Assembly: GCF_001006325.2 (NCBI RefSeq)
Contig: NZ_LBIA02000001.1
Location: forward strand, 2,109,501-2,173,500
Direction: 5' to 3'
DNA: 64,000 bases
DNA from: Afipia massiliensis
Lineage (GTDB): Bacteria > Pseudomonadota > Alphaproteobacteria > Rhizobiales > Xanthobacteraceae
Below the pieces are notes generated by a model. The model was not told the origin of the DNA. It saw only the letters and a list, made by a program, of their open reading frames with translations, and ran no database searches. The translations under genes were made by a program, and so were the position numbers. Of the stretch, positions 1 to 10,601 are shown piece after piece (position 1 is the stretch's first letter; each line of letters starts with the position of its first letter).

Positions 1-742
1 GCTCGGCGGTGTCGCCGTCAAGCAGCGCGATCTGTTCGGAATTTTCGCGAACCCGCACCAGATTGAAGCGGAAATCCGCCTCGTATTTCTGTTGCCTGAA
101 ATCCAGTCCGACCAGCGGGTGCCCGATCAGATGCGTCAGCCATGTGCCGAGCGCCGCATAGATCAGAGCGCCCCAGACCATGTAGCCCGGAATATTGATG
201 TCCTGGCCGAACAGATGCAGCGGGGCTGCGCTCGACAGCGTCCAGAGGATCACGACGAACGAGACCAGTGTGACGATGGCGTTCAACAGGCCGACGCCGA
301 TGTTCAGCGTGCGGTCCACGAACAGCTTGACGTCGTCGGTGATGCGCTGGTCGGGATTGTCCGCGGCGTCGCCCTGAAGCTGCATCCGGTAATGGGTGGC
401 GTGGCTGAGCCATTCGCCGAGGTAGCGTTCGGTCATCCATTTGCGCCAGCGGATCTGCAGCCACTGGTTCAGGTAGAGCTGATAGACCGCGATGATGATG
501 AAGATCGTGACGATGACCGTGAAGTAGATGATCTCGGAGACGAAGCTCTCCCAGTTGCGTTCCTGAAGCGCGTTGTAGAAGCGGTTGTTCCACGAGTTCA
601 GCAGCACGTTGATGCCGACGGTCGCGAGTTCGATCACGATCACCGCGGTCAGCAAGGCGAGACCGGCCCATTTGTCGTCGGAGCGGAAATAGGGTGCAGC
701 AATCCGCCACACCGTTTTGAGCGTCGAGCCAATACCGTTCAC
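1..742 (-). CDS. SbmA/BacA-like ABC transporter (N-terminal part, truncated by window edge)
   Basis: Inner-membrane exporter-type protein. The first 247 codons are visible and the gene runs off the left edge. I chose the GTG at 742 because AAGGAGAA lies 7 nt upstream and the coding frame starts there; an ATG-only search misses this gene. Hydrophobic segments lie near residues 25-48, 70-92, 148-170 and 185-207. The motif NPDQRITDDV (129-138) is typical of the SbmA/BacA/YddA transmembrane domain. Full-length family members of the YddA or Rv1819c kind add a C-terminal nucleotide-binding domain, which would lie outside this window. Relatives import antimicrobial peptides, bleomycin-like compounds or cobalamin; the substrate here cannot be told. 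Confidence 0.85.
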   Translation of the reverse strand, partial: MNGIGSTLKTVWRIAAPYFRSDDKWAGLALLTAVIVIELATVGINVLLNSWNNRFYNALQERNWESFVSEIIYFTVIVTIFIIIAVYQLYLNQWLQIRWRKWMTERYLGEWLSHATHYRMQLQGDAADNPDQRITDDVKLFVDRTLNIGVGLLNAIVTLVSFVVILWTLSSAAPLHLFGQDINIPGYMVWGALIYAALGTWLTHLIGHPLVGLDFRQQKYEADFRFNLVRVRENSEQIALLDGDTAE

Positions 743-1084
743 AGAAAAATTCTCCTTGAAAGAGCCGTAAGGTTCTGAGATTTCGCGAGAAATGTCTCTC
801 TACCTGAAAGTGGAAAAACGTCGGATCTGCGGCATGTCGTCTATCATGCGGTGCTCACTCCTAGCATGCTGCCGACAGCGGGAGACTGGCGGGCCGTTGA
901 GCGGCATTGTGAGTATATTGGGGCCTGGGTCCGCGCGCTCACCGTTCTCATCACACGCTTGTGCTCTCCAGCTTGCAGACGCGCCGACCCGGCGGTGCGA
1001 GATCAGTTTAGGCCGCGCGCGCACTGGAAAATTCAGGTGCAAACGTCTAGAACCGCGCGCGGTTGAAATCTTCCTGAGGTCACC
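743..1084. other. Intergenic stretch, no gene seen
   Basis: About 340 bases between the transporter start and the META-domain gene. The short reading frames here lack a ribosome binding site and family features. It must hold the promoters of both divergent neighbours, but I could not pick out a convincing -35/-10 pair or repeat. Confidence 0.5.
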
Positions 1085-1489
1085 ATGACGGTTCTGCGAC
1101 ACGCCATCGTCGGTCTTGCTTTCGCGGCCAGCATCATTGGACTTGCACCGGCCCAAGCCGCCAGTGAATTTCCGTTCGGACTGGAAATGACTCTCGAGGC
1201 CCGCCCGCAGCCGGGATCGAAGAAAATTCCGACGCTTGAGATCGGTGACAACGGTGAAGCCACACTGGATTTGTGGTGCAAGGCGGGCAAGGGGCAGTTC
1301 TCGGTGGCCAACGACACCGTTATCTTCGTCCCCGGCGCGATGGAAGATCGCGGCTGTACGCCCGAGCGCGCACAGGCTGACGATGCGCTGCTGAATGCGC
1401 TCGGCGCGGCGGCGACCTGGAAACGGCAGGGCGATTTCATTTCGTTCATCGGTGCGACGACATTGCGGTTCCGGCTGAGTACGAACTGA
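1085..1489 (+). CDS. Exported META-domain (HslJ-like) protein
   Basis: A 134-residue protein with an N-terminal signal peptide (about residues 1-25, ending APAQA), so probably periplasmic. The rest resembles the META/HslJ fold. A cysteine in DLWCKAG and a later one in EDRGCTPE, followed by a helical ALLNAL stretch, match the usual position of the paired cysteines and C-terminal strand. E. coli HslJ is linked to heat shock and novobiocin resistance; no function can be assigned here. GAGG upstream of the ATG supports the start. It converges on the next gene with only 4 bases between stop codons. Confidence 0.65.
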   Translation: MTVLRHAIVGLAFAASIIGLAPAQAASEFPFGLEMTLEARPQPGSKKIPTLEIGDNGEATLDLWCKAGKGQFSVANDTVIFVPGAMEDRGCTPERAQADDALLNALGAAATWKRQGDFISFIGATTLRFRLSTN

Positions 1490-1493
1490 GCAG

Positions 1494-3038
1494 TCAGCGC
1501 TCGCGCAGGATCATGTCCGCACACGCTCCGCCCGACTGGATCACGCCGGTATAGCCGCCGAATCCCGTATAGGCCGACGCAAGGTAAAGTCCCGGGATCG
1601 GCGTCGCCGGTGATCGTTTCTGTGTGCTGAACAGCGAGCATGGCGGCGTCGGTGCGAAACCGTAGACAGCGCCCTGCGGCGCGCCGAGATATTGCTGCAC
1701 CGACAGCGCGGTGTTGAAGGTCGATGCGGTGATGGATTGTCTCAGGCCGGGATAGTGTCCGTCGAGATATCCGACGAGGGCATCCTGCCAGCGAGCGCGC
1801 TTGGCGCGGTAACTGTCCTGATCGCCGCCGGTCCAGTTCGACAGCAGATCGGGCCCGACGACAGACAGCACGTAAGGCGGCGCGGGAACTCCCGACTCGA
1901 TCGCTGCATAATCGACGATCGCCAGCGGTGGCATCCGTCTCCCCGGTTCATCGGCCATCAGCGCGGTTGCCTGCGCATAGTCGTTGAGCTTCGTCATCCA
2001 GTCCGGCAGCAACTGTGTCGAATAACTGCTGACGCCAAGTTCGCGCGGCGGCCTCATAAGGCCGAGCGTAAGCGCGAACAACGAGATCGAGCGCTGGCGA
2101 TGGCCGTAAGCGGCGAGGAGTTTCGCGCCGCTGGTTTCGGGCAGCAGCGCGGCCAGTATTTCCGGCGCGGCGTTGCCGATGACACGCGTAGTCTCCACGG
2201 ATTGCGGATCGCTGCCGTCCTTTGCCGTGTGCGTGATGCTTGCGATACGGTCGTTCGAATCCACGCTGATCGCGCTGGCTGTTCGCCGCAGGATCACGTC
2301 ACTCCCTGCAGTCTTGATGGCCCGCGCCAGTGCGCTCGAGAGGCGTTGCGATCCGCCCTGCACGAAACGGCCGCTGCTCAAGAGATAGCTGCCTTGGGCG
2401 GCTGCAAAGAACACCCACCAGGTCGTGGCGGGATCGTCATGGTAATAGGACAGGTTCGCGGCCAGTGCGGCCTTGACCGCTTCGTTGTTGCCGAACACCC
2501 GGTCAAGCTTTTGCGACAGCGACAGATTCCAGTCGCGGATCGCGGGCAGCATGCTGCGCAATGCGCCGAGGGCTTGCGATGGCGATTTGAAGATACGCGC
2601 GCCACGCGACAACACGCCGACCGCAGACGCGATCTGTTCCATTTCGCCGAGCAGGCGCTCGATGCCCTCACGAACATCAGGAAAACGCTGAATCAATGCG
2701 CGCCGCGCCGCATCGAAATTGTCGGGCAAGGTGAGCGGTGCGCCAACCGGCCCGCCCCGCACCTCATAGAAAGTGTTTGACGGAATCCATGTCACGGCGT
2801 CGAGCACACCGGCGCGCATGAGCGGGTCGTGCTTGGGATCGCGCGGATTGTTCGGGTCGCTGGTTTCATGCAATGAGCCTTCGACGAACAGGTCGCCGAC
2901 CTTATAGCTCGAGGCCGCGCCGCCGACCGAATTGCTGCGCTCGATGACGAGCACCTTGCGGCCCGCCCGCGCCAGGATCGCGCCGGTGGTGAGACCGCCG
3001 AGGCCCGCGCCAACGATGACGGCGTCGTAGCGCGCCAT
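1494..3038 (-). CDS. Phytoene-dehydrogenase-like FAD/NAD(P)-dependent oxidoreductase
   Basis: A 514-residue flavoprotein of the CrtI/retinol-saturase-like superfamily. The dinucleotide-binding motif VIVGAGLGGLTTGAIL (residues 8-23) is followed by ERSNSVGGAASS, as in carotenoid desaturases. The C-terminal GLYLASAYTGFGGYTG stretch matches the second FAD-contacting region of the family. No crtB, crtE or other carotenoid gene lies nearby, so a carotenoid role is not supported. Relatives in related genomes are annotated only as NAD(P)/FAD-dependent oxidoreductases. It stands alone on the minus strand with the exported 400-residue protein just upstream (41-base gap), which may share its transcript. 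Confidence 0.8.
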   Translation of the reverse strand: MARYDAVIVGAGLGGLTTGAILARAGRKVLVIERSNSVGGAASSYKVGDLFVEGSLHETSDPNNPRDPKHDPLMRAGVLDAVTWIPSNTFYEVRGGPVGAPLTLPDNFDAARRALIQRFPDVREGIERLLGEMEQIASAVGVLSRGARIFKSPSQALGALRSMLPAIRDWNLSLSQKLDRVFGNNEAVKAALAANLSYYHDDPATTWWVFFAAAQGSYLLSSGRFVQGGSQRLSSALARAIKTAGSDVILRRTASAISVDSNDRIASITHTAKDGSDPQSVETTRVIGNAAPEILAALLPETSGAKLLAAYGHRQRSISLFALTLGLMRPPRELGVSSYSTQLLPDWMTKLNDYAQATALMADEPGRRMPPLAIVDYAAIESGVPAPPYVLSVVGPDLLSNWTGGDQDSYRAKRARWQDALVGYLDGHYPGLRQSITASTFNTALSVQQYLGAPQGAVYGFAPTPPCSLFSTQKRSPATPIPGLYLASAYTGFGGYTGVIQSGGACADMILRER

Positions 3039-3079
3039 GCGCTATCGAATCCTGCGGCGGAGAGGTGCGCGTCGGTGGG

Positions 3080-4282
3080 CTATTTCCATGTTGCCTTGTC
3101 GGTGTCCCAGCGCTGACCTTTCAGCTCGGTTGCGACCGCCTTGATCATTCCGTCGTCGTCGTTGAACGTGCTCTCTTCCTCGCCGCCGGAACTCTCCGAG
3201 AACTGCAACTGAGGACTGGCGGTCTCGTCCGTGGTTTTGCTCGAAGGCACACCAAGCCAGACGATCAGGCGGTCCGATCCGCCGGGCTTGTCAGGACTGA
3301 CGAGCGCGGTGATTTCCAGCGTTTCGGTCAGGTCCAGCGCCGGCGCCAACTGGCTCGGGCGCTTGAGGGTGAAGGTGAGTTCGCCGGTGGCGTCGTTCCA
3401 TGTCGATGTTGCCGGCTTCGCGCCCATGACTTTCGCTGCGATGGCGGTCAGCGCCGATGTGAACCTGTCGCGGTTCAGTTTCCCGGCTTGGCTCCAGTCG
3501 CCGGCGGCAAAGCGGATCGCCCGCTCCATGTCGTAGGTGCCGGAGGTCCAGCCCGCCGCGACCACGCCCGACGCTGTCTTCAGGCTCGCGATCAGGCCGG
3601 GCGCGCGCGCCGGATCGACGAAGAAACGCAGCACCTGCTCGCCCGAGCGCAGCGCATTACAATCGGTCGCGATGCTGTCGAGGGCGATCTGCACGTTCTG
3701 GCCTTTCAGGCTCTTGACGAGCTCGGCGAAATTCTCGCGCTTGACCCGCACCGCCACCGACTGCGGCGACACCAGGGTAAAATCCTTCGGTGCTTCGCTG
3801 AGATCGTCATCGACCACCTGCGACTGCTGGAATTCCTTTTCGTCCACGTCGGAGTTGTCCGGCGACGACACCGAAGTGAGATGGCCGCCCAGCGTAATCT
3901 TGCCATCGAAGGAGACCGATTTGCCGCCCTTGCGGATCAGGCTGACCGTCACGGGAGTTTTGTTCTCCATGCTCTGTCCGCTGCCGGAGAGCTTCTCGCC
4001 GTCCACCTTCAGGTCGATGGTGAAACGATCCTTGCGATCCGAACTGGTCGACACCGAGTAGCAGACGTCGAGCAGCGCCGAGACCACCTTGCCGCCCTGA
4101 CGGGTTTCCTTGATGAAGGTATCGACCGGAAGTTCGCCGAGCAGATCGCCCAGCGTGTTGAAGTAGCGCACCTCGCTCGCGGGAGGTCCGGCCTTTGCGT
4201 CCTTGGCGGTCTGGGCCTGAACCGCTGACCATGATCCTGCTCCCACCAGTGCGAGGGTGCAGCCAATCATCAATGCGCGCAT
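3080..4282 (-). CDS. Exported protein of unknown function, 400 aa
   Basis: Starts with a clear signal peptide (residues 1-23, cleavage after VQA), so it is exported to the periplasm. The mature part is hydrophilic with alternating beta-type segments. It holds two isolated cysteines (DVCYS and TDCNA) that could form a disulfide, and an acidic tail (GGEEESTFNDDDG). I recognise no enzymatic motif or named domain. It lies downstream of the groEL terminator, so it is probably transcribed separately. The coding frame is convincing from length, signal peptide and codon bias. Confidence 0.7.
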   Translation of the reverse strand: MRALMIGCTLALVGAGSWSAVQAQTAKDAKAGPPASEVRYFNTLGDLLGELPVDTFIKETRQGGKVVSALLDVCYSVSTSSDRKDRFTIDLKVDGEKLSGSGQSMENKTPVTVSLIRKGGKSVSFDGKITLGGHLTSVSSPDNSDVDEKEFQQSQVVDDDLSEAPKDFTLVSPQSVAVRVKRENFAELVKSLKGQNVQIALDSIATDCNALRSGEQVLRFFVDPARAPGLIASLKTASGVVAAGWTSGTYDMERAIRFAAGDWSQAGKLNRDRFTSALTAIAAKVMGAKPATSTWNDATGELTFTLKRPSQLAPALDLTETLEITALVSPDKPGGSDRLIVWLGVPSSKTTDETASPQLQFSESSGGEEESTFNDDDGMIKAVATELKGQRWDTDKATWK

Positions 4283-4370
4283 GAGTTAGATCCTGAATCG
4301 GAATGGTTCGCAGCCGCCGGACAATCTCAAAAGCGGACCGGATTGTCGCGGTGATTCTTGGATATGAGAC

Positions 4371-4400
4371 AATAAAAAAGGCCGCCCGCAGGCGGCCTTT
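4371..4400 (-). terminator. Rho-independent terminator of groESL
   Basis: A 7-bp perfect stem GGCCGCC/GGCGGCC with a 4-nt loop. Read on the minus strand it is followed by TTTTTTATT. It lies 30 bases past the groEL stop codon. Confidence 0.9.
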
Positions 4401-4430
4401 GATGATGTCGTTGAGGCGAGGGTCGCGGGC

Positions 4431-6463
<2,033 letters not shown>

Positions 6464-6564
6464 CGGATGTCCTTTGGGCGTTGGTTAGGTAAGATTTGAC
6501 GTGCGGCGGGGCGCGAGGCGTGGATAATGGGCTCAGCTAACCCCTTGGGGATGAAGCCTTGCCC

Positions 6565-6591
6565 TTAGCAATCGCGCTCCAAGAGTGCTAA
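6565..6591 (-). promoter_or_regulatory. CIRCE element (HrcA operator) of groESL
   Basis: TTAGCAATC, nine bases, GAGTGCTAA. The right arm is a perfect CIRCE half-site and the left arm has one mismatch (A for C at the seventh base). It sits just downstream of the predicted transcription start, where HrcA normally represses. Confidence 0.93.
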
Positions 6592-6603
6592 TGACGGGGC
6601 CGG

Positions 6604-6631
6604 AATATGGGTTGCCGCCGATCCTGTCAAG
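6604..6631 (-). promoter_or_regulatory. groESL promoter, sigma-32/sigma-70-like
   Basis: On the minus strand CTTGACA is followed, after 14 bases, by CCATATT, close to the alphaproteobacterial RpoH pattern (CTTGAC ... CYTATNT). A sigma-70 reading, TTGACA with a 17-base spacer and TATTCC, is also possible. The start would fall just before the CIRCE element. Confidence 0.6.
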
Positions 6632-6780
6632 CAAGGCTCTTAAGGCCTTGGTGAGGCCAATATAGGATGATCTGGAAACCATAAAGGGGAACGCTGCGTA
6701 TTGACGGGGGTCAGCTCACGCAGTGTGACGGCGGGTCTGTCGGTCTGGCAGGCAGCCACGTGTTCTTGCCGGGAGACACC

Positions 6781-7305
6781 ATGACAATAGTGAGCGAACG
6801 AACCAACGCCTCCAAGATCGTCACGCTAGCGGGCGTCTCGCTGCTGGCGGGTTTTCTCGGTGCCTGCGGTGGCGGCGGTTTTGGCGGCTTCGGCGGCGGC
6901 CAGGCCACGGTGCAGGAACCGGCCATGGCGCCCGAAGTCCCCGCAACCATCAGGGCCGATGAAATCGTCGGACGGTGGGGTCTCGCCTCCTATCACAAGC
7001 CCGACGACAAGACCCGCACGGAAACCGCCGCGCGCGGGCAGTGCAAAAATCCCTACGTGATCGGGCAGGGTGCCAGCGGCGGCGTCATCATGCATCTGCC
7101 GGACGAAGCCACGCCGCAGGAATTGCGCCTGAAGGGCAGCCAGGGCGGCAAGAATTACATCGGCCCGGCAGGGCCGGCCGGCGGTGATAAAGACCGCGAG
7201 ATCGTCTCGTTCGACGGACGGGTGTTGATGACTCGGTTCATCGACAAGGATGCCTCCAGCCGCTATGGAACCATGGTGTACGTCCGCTGCGCACCGCGCG
7301 CCTGA
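6781..7305 (+). CDS. Glycine-rich lipoprotein, unknown function
   Basis: A 174-residue predicted lipoprotein. The ATG at 6781 has GGGAGA a few bases upstream; an in-frame GTG at 6760 is possible but would disrupt the signal peptide. A hydrophobic stretch ends in the lipobox LGAC with Cys29 as the lipidated residue, followed by a GGGGFGGFGGG linker. The rest (IVGRWGLASYHKPDD and on) suggests a small beta-rich domain seen in conserved hypothetical proteins of this family. There are no clear partners: groES diverges from it and an MFS gene follows. Confidence 0.75.
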   Translation: MTIVSERTNASKIVTLAGVSLLAGFLGACGGGGFGGFGGGQATVQEPAMAPEVPATIRADEIVGRWGLASYHKPDDKTRTETAARGQCKNPYVIGQGASGGVIMHLPDEATPQELRLKGSQGGKNYIGPAGPAGGDKDREIVSFDGRVLMTRFIDKDASSRYGTMVYVRCAPRA

Positions 7306-7365
7306 GGCGCGGGGTTATAATCCCGCCGGACGGATAATTGTCGACGTCGGGGACGTGCAAGCGCA

Positions 7366-8562
7366 ATGGCCGGGCTGCAGGTACTAAGCTCCGGGCCTAG
7401 CCGCGCGGTCGTTGTTCTTTCCATCACACAGGTGCTGGGCTGGGGCGTTCTGTTCTATCCGCCCGCGCTCACCATGACGCACATCGCCGCCGCCCATGGC
7501 TGGTCGCTGGCGCAGGCGCTGGCGGGGTTCTCCATCGCGCTTGGCGTCTCGGGTCTGTGCGCCCCGCTGGCTTGCGGATTGATCGATCGGCACGGCGGGA
7601 ATCTGGTGATGGCCTTCGGCGCGCTGATCGGCGCGCTCGGCCTGCTGATCCTGCCGCTCGCGGATCGATACTGGCTCTATGTTCTGGGCTGGATGTTGCT
7701 CGGCGTCGCGATGGCGTCGATCCTCTATGATCCGGCATTCACCACCCTGACCCGCATCTTCGGGACAGCGTCGCGACGGCCGATCACGCTGGTGACGTTT
7801 GCCGGTGGCCTCGCCTCCACCGTGGCATGGCCCGTGACCCATTTATTGATCGAACACGGCGGATGGCGCAGTGCCTATTTCGTTTTCGCCGGCGTACTTG
7901 TTTTCATTGTCGCGCCGCTCCACGCATTTGCGCTGCCGCGCCACGCGGTGCATGTGCCGCCTCCGCCGGTGGCGGGCGCTCCGATAGCCGCCCCGGCCAA
8001 GATCATTCCGCCGAGCGGCTGGCCGTTCATTCTGATGGCCACGGGATTTGCAGCCCACGCCTTCGTGCTGTCCGGGACGTCCACGCATCTGCTCGCAATC
8101 CTGCAACGCGGTGGTCTCGATGCCGGGACGGCTGTGTTTATCGGGGCGCTGTTCGGGCCTGCTCAGGTTCTGACGCGGTTTGCCGATTTCATGACCGGAG
8201 GGCGATTGCATCCGCTCTGGGTGGCGCGCGTCTCGATGGCGTTGATGGCCTGCGCTTTCATCCTGCTGGCAACGGCAGGATTCTCCATCGGGATCGCGGC
8301 CCTGTTCGCCCTGATGTATGGCGCGGCCAACGGCGTGGTGACGATTGCGCGCGGTGCTTTGCCGCTGGCGATGTTCGGGGCTGTTGGATATGGGCGCGTG
8401 GTGGGGCGAATATCCCGGCCGGCGCAGATTCTCCAGGCGCTGGCGCCTTTCGCGCTGGCATTCGTGATCGAACGCTGGTCCGATCAGGGGGCTCTTGAGA
8501 TCTCGATTGCAGGCATTCTGCTGGCGCTGGCGTGTTTCGCGGCGCTTCGGCGGTCGACATAA
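7366..8562 (+). CDS. Major facilitator superfamily transporter
   Basis: A 398-residue polytopic membrane protein with about 12 hydrophobic segments and a proline-rich central loop (around residues 195-215, VPPPPVAGAP) between the two six-helix halves, as in MFS permeases. GLIDRHGG, between helices 2 and 3, fits the position of the MFS loop-2 motif. The substrate cannot be inferred. It follows the lipoprotein gene by 60 bases on the same strand and is closed by a strong bidirectional hairpin. Confidence 0.85.
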   Translation: MAGLQVLSSGPSRAVVVLSITQVLGWGVLFYPPALTMTHIAAAHGWSLAQALAGFSIALGVSGLCAPLACGLIDRHGGNLVMAFGALIGALGLLILPLADRYWLYVLGWMLLGVAMASILYDPAFTTLTRIFGTASRRPITLVTFAGGLASTVAWPVTHLLIEHGGWRSAYFVFAGVLVFIVAPLHAFALPRHAVHVPPPPVAGAPIAAPAKIIPPSGWPFILMATGFAAHAFVLSGTSTHLLAILQRGGLDAGTAVFIGALFGPAQVLTRFADFMTGGRLHPLWVARVSMALMACAFILLATAGFSIGIAALFALMYGAANGVVTIARGALPLAMFGAVGYGRVVGRISRPAQILQALAPFALAFVIERWSDQGALEISIAGILLALACFAALRRST

Positions 8563-8564
8563 GC

Positions 8565-8597
8565 AAAGAGCCCGGAAGCGAGGCCTCCGGGCTCTTT
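8565..8597. terminator. Bidirectional terminator between MFS gene and cheZ-like gene
   Basis: A 12-bp perfect stem (AAAGAGCCCGGA with its complement) and a 9-nt loop. The A/T ends of the stem give short T-tracts in both directions. It lies between two convergent genes. Confidence 0.85.
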
Positions 8598-8623
8598 GAA
8601 CCTGTTTTGAAATGTCGCGGCGC

Positions 8624-9394
8624 TTAGCCGAACATCGCGTCGATATCGTCCTGCGAGGCGTGTCCCTCGTCGTCCATGCCCTTGGGGCCGTTCAACAGCT
8701 TGGCATCGCCGACGCGGGTGTCGATGATGGCCGGAGCGTGCTGCTTGATCGCATCGACGCCGCCCCAGATTTCCATCATGACGTTGATGTGATGCTCGAT
8801 GAACTTCATCGTCGTCATCACCTTGTTGATGCGCTGGCCGGTGAGGTCCTGGAAGTTGCAGGCCTCGAAGATGCTGACGACGCGCTCCTGGATGTCTTCA
8901 CTGAGCTGAGCCTGCTGATCTGGCGGCATCACTTTGCCAAGCGCGCTGGCGGCCTGATCGATCGCCTCCGCGGCTTCGAGGATCTGCTGGGTGGCTTCCT
9001 CGGTCCCGCCGACAACTGCGCCCAGTTCGCCGGTGACTTTCGACATCTCGTCGCCGCTGAAGCTCTTGCCGTGCAGCACCGCGATTTCCTGCTTGGTGCG
9101 GTTGATGGCGTCGTGAATCAGATCGAGTTCGACCTTCAGCTTTTCGCACTGCTCGATTTGGGCGCGATAGCTTCCAAGGAGCTGCTGGGCTTCCGTCAGT
9201 TCCTGCGGCGAAGGATTTGCGTCCTGCTCGGCGACCGGTCCGTTGTGATGAGATGCCATCTGCGCGCGAATGGCGCGCAGCTCGCTCATGATCTGATTGT
9301 GATGCGGCGCGGCATCGCCTTCGATGAGGTCGAGTACCGGCATATCGCCAGACTGAATTCTTTCAATACGAAATCGCTTACGCTGTACGGCCAT
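8624..9394 (-). CDS. cheZ: CheZ-family protein (chemotaxis CheY-P phosphatase-like)
   Basis: A 256-residue, mostly helical and acidic protein. I took the ATG at 9394, which has GGGAGTGGGG upstream, over an earlier ATG at 9454 that lacks a site. The CheZ signature NFQDLTGQRINKV holds the glutamine region that activates the water attacking CheY-P. The last residues, SQDDIDAMFG, form a short acidic amphipathic tail like the C-terminal CheY-binding peptide of CheZ, and also resemble the N-terminal CheY-binding peptide of FliM. Cytosolic. No flagellar or che genes are nearby, so the partner receiver is elsewhere. Confidence 0.8.
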   Translation of the reverse strand: MAVQRKRFRIERIQSGDMPVLDLIEGDAAPHHNQIMSELRAIRAQMASHHNGPVAEQDANPSPQELTEAQQLLGSYRAQIEQCEKLKVELDLIHDAINRTKQEIAVLHGKSFSGDEMSKVTGELGAVVGGTEEATQQILEAAEAIDQAASALGKVMPPDQQAQLSEDIQERVVSIFEACNFQDLTGQRINKVMTTMKFIEHHINVMMEIWGGVDAIKQHAPAIIDTRVGDAKLLNGPKGMDDEGHASQDDIDAMFG

Positions 9395-9685
9395 GGTTTT
9401 CCCCACTCCCTGATGAAGTGTTTGTACCCGCTGACTTTTAACGTGAGGTTTCAAACGGAATTGCGGATGCCATTATGCAGAATGCGCTGCATACCAACGA
9501 TTAACCATGCGGTTCGCGCCTTCATCGAAAATAAACGCTACCGCGAGGAACACGCCGCACTTGTTGACGTGGTGAATCCCAAACCCGGCCCCGTTTACCA
9601 AACCGACGCGATTTTAAATCTAAATTGAGCGTGTTCAGGCGCGCTGTCCGCGCGTCAACGACGAAACAGTGCAGAGTACGTCGCG

Positions 9686-10477
9686 ATGACCAGAAAAATG
9701 TCCCTCGCGCTCATGGCGGGCGCAGTGTGTTTTGGCGCCAGTTCCATACAGGCCTTCGCATTTGACGAGCCCCGCGTGATCTACGCGCAACCTCCGTCAA
9801 CACCGCCGTTGCCGATCCGCGTTGCCTATCAAGAGCGATCCAATATGGGCGGCGGCTTGATCGAATTCCTTTTCAGCGGCGGTCAGTCCGGCGACCCGAA
9901 TTATCAGGCGCCGCGCTACGAGCAACGCTATGAGCAGATGCCGTCGCGCGGGGGATTGCCGCCGATGGATCCGCAGTACCGTCAGGATATGCGTCAGGGC
10001 GATATGGGGATCGAACCTGTCCGTCCGGGGATGGACCCGAAATTCGAGAAGCAGGTGGTCGAATACAGTGGCCGGCATGCACCGGGCACGCTGGTGATCG
10101 ATACGCCGAACCGGTTTCTTTATCTGGTGCAGGGCGGCGGCAAGGCGCTGCGCTACGGCATCGGTGTCGGCAAGCCGGGCTTCGAATGGTCCGGCGTGAA
10201 GACGATCTCCGCCAAGAAGGAATGGCCGGCGTGGACGCCGCCGCCGGAAATGCTCAAGCGCCGTCCCGATCTGCCGCGTCACATGGAAGGTGGTCCGGAA
10301 AATCCGCTCGGCGCGCGCGCGATGTATCTCGGCTCGTCGCTGTATCGCATTCACGGCTCCAATGAGCCGTGGACCATCGGCATGGCGGTCTCTTCGGGCT
10401 GCATCCGGATGCGCAACGAAGACGTGATCGATCTCTATGGCCGGGTGAACGTCGGCACGCGTGTTATCGTCATCTGA
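9686..10477 (+). CDS. L,D-transpeptidase (ErfK/YbiS/YcfS/YnhG type)
   Basis: A 263-residue exported enzyme with a signal peptide at residues 1-26. A proline/tyrosine-rich linker fills residues 30-125 and the YkuD catalytic domain residues 127-263. The catalytic motif is present: His223 in YRIHGSNEPW and Cys239 in SSGCIRM. The enzymes form 3-3 cross-links in peptidoglycan or attach proteins to it in the periplasm. Glycine follows the catalytic histidine as usual. It is closed downstream by the unusual composite terminator at 10497-10688. Confidence 0.92.
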   Translation: MTRKMSLALMAGAVCFGASSIQAFAFDEPRVIYAQPPSTPPLPIRVAYQERSNMGGGLIEFLFSGGQSGDPNYQAPRYEQRYEQMPSRGGLPPMDPQYRQDMRQGDMGIEPVRPGMDPKFEKQVVEYSGRHAPGTLVIDTPNRFLYLVQGGGKALRYGIGVGKPGFEWSGVKTISAKKEWPAWTPPPEMLKRRPDLPRHMEGGPENPLGARAMYLGSSLYRIHGSNEPWTIGMAVSSGCIRMRNEDVIDLYGRVNVGTRVIVI

Positions 10478-10512
10478 GCGATTCCAAGTTCAAATAAAAA
10501 CGGCCGCTGAAC

Positions 10513-10589
10513 CTGGTGCGGTGGTTCGCAAGTCCGCCTGATTGTGAAGCAGGGTCCATTTGCGGACTTGCGAACCAAAACCGCACCAG
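10513..10589. repeat. 77-nt palindromic unit A (left member of pair A/B)
   Basis: Left arm 10513-10537 and right arm 10562-10589 pair fully as a 10-bp outer stem and 15-bp inner stem. A 3-nt bulge (AAA) on the right arm separates them. The loop is 24 nt. The inner stem sequence is GGTTCGCAAGTCCGC. Confidence 0.85.
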
Positions 10590-10601
10590 AATTATATTGG
10601 G

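Noticed and set aside
1494..3038. Carotenoid biosynthesis cluster
   Set aside because: The oxidoreductase resembles CrtI at the FAD motifs only in a superfamily sense, and no crtB/crtE-type gene is adjacent.
3065..4228. A 387-codon open frame opposite the exported 400-residue protein, and many similar long frames opposite groEL, purD, mutL and others
   Set aside because: High-GC codon bias leaves long open frames on the opposite strand. Their products are Arg/Ala/His-rich, lack family motifs and lack ribosome binding sites, while the opposite frames are clear genes.
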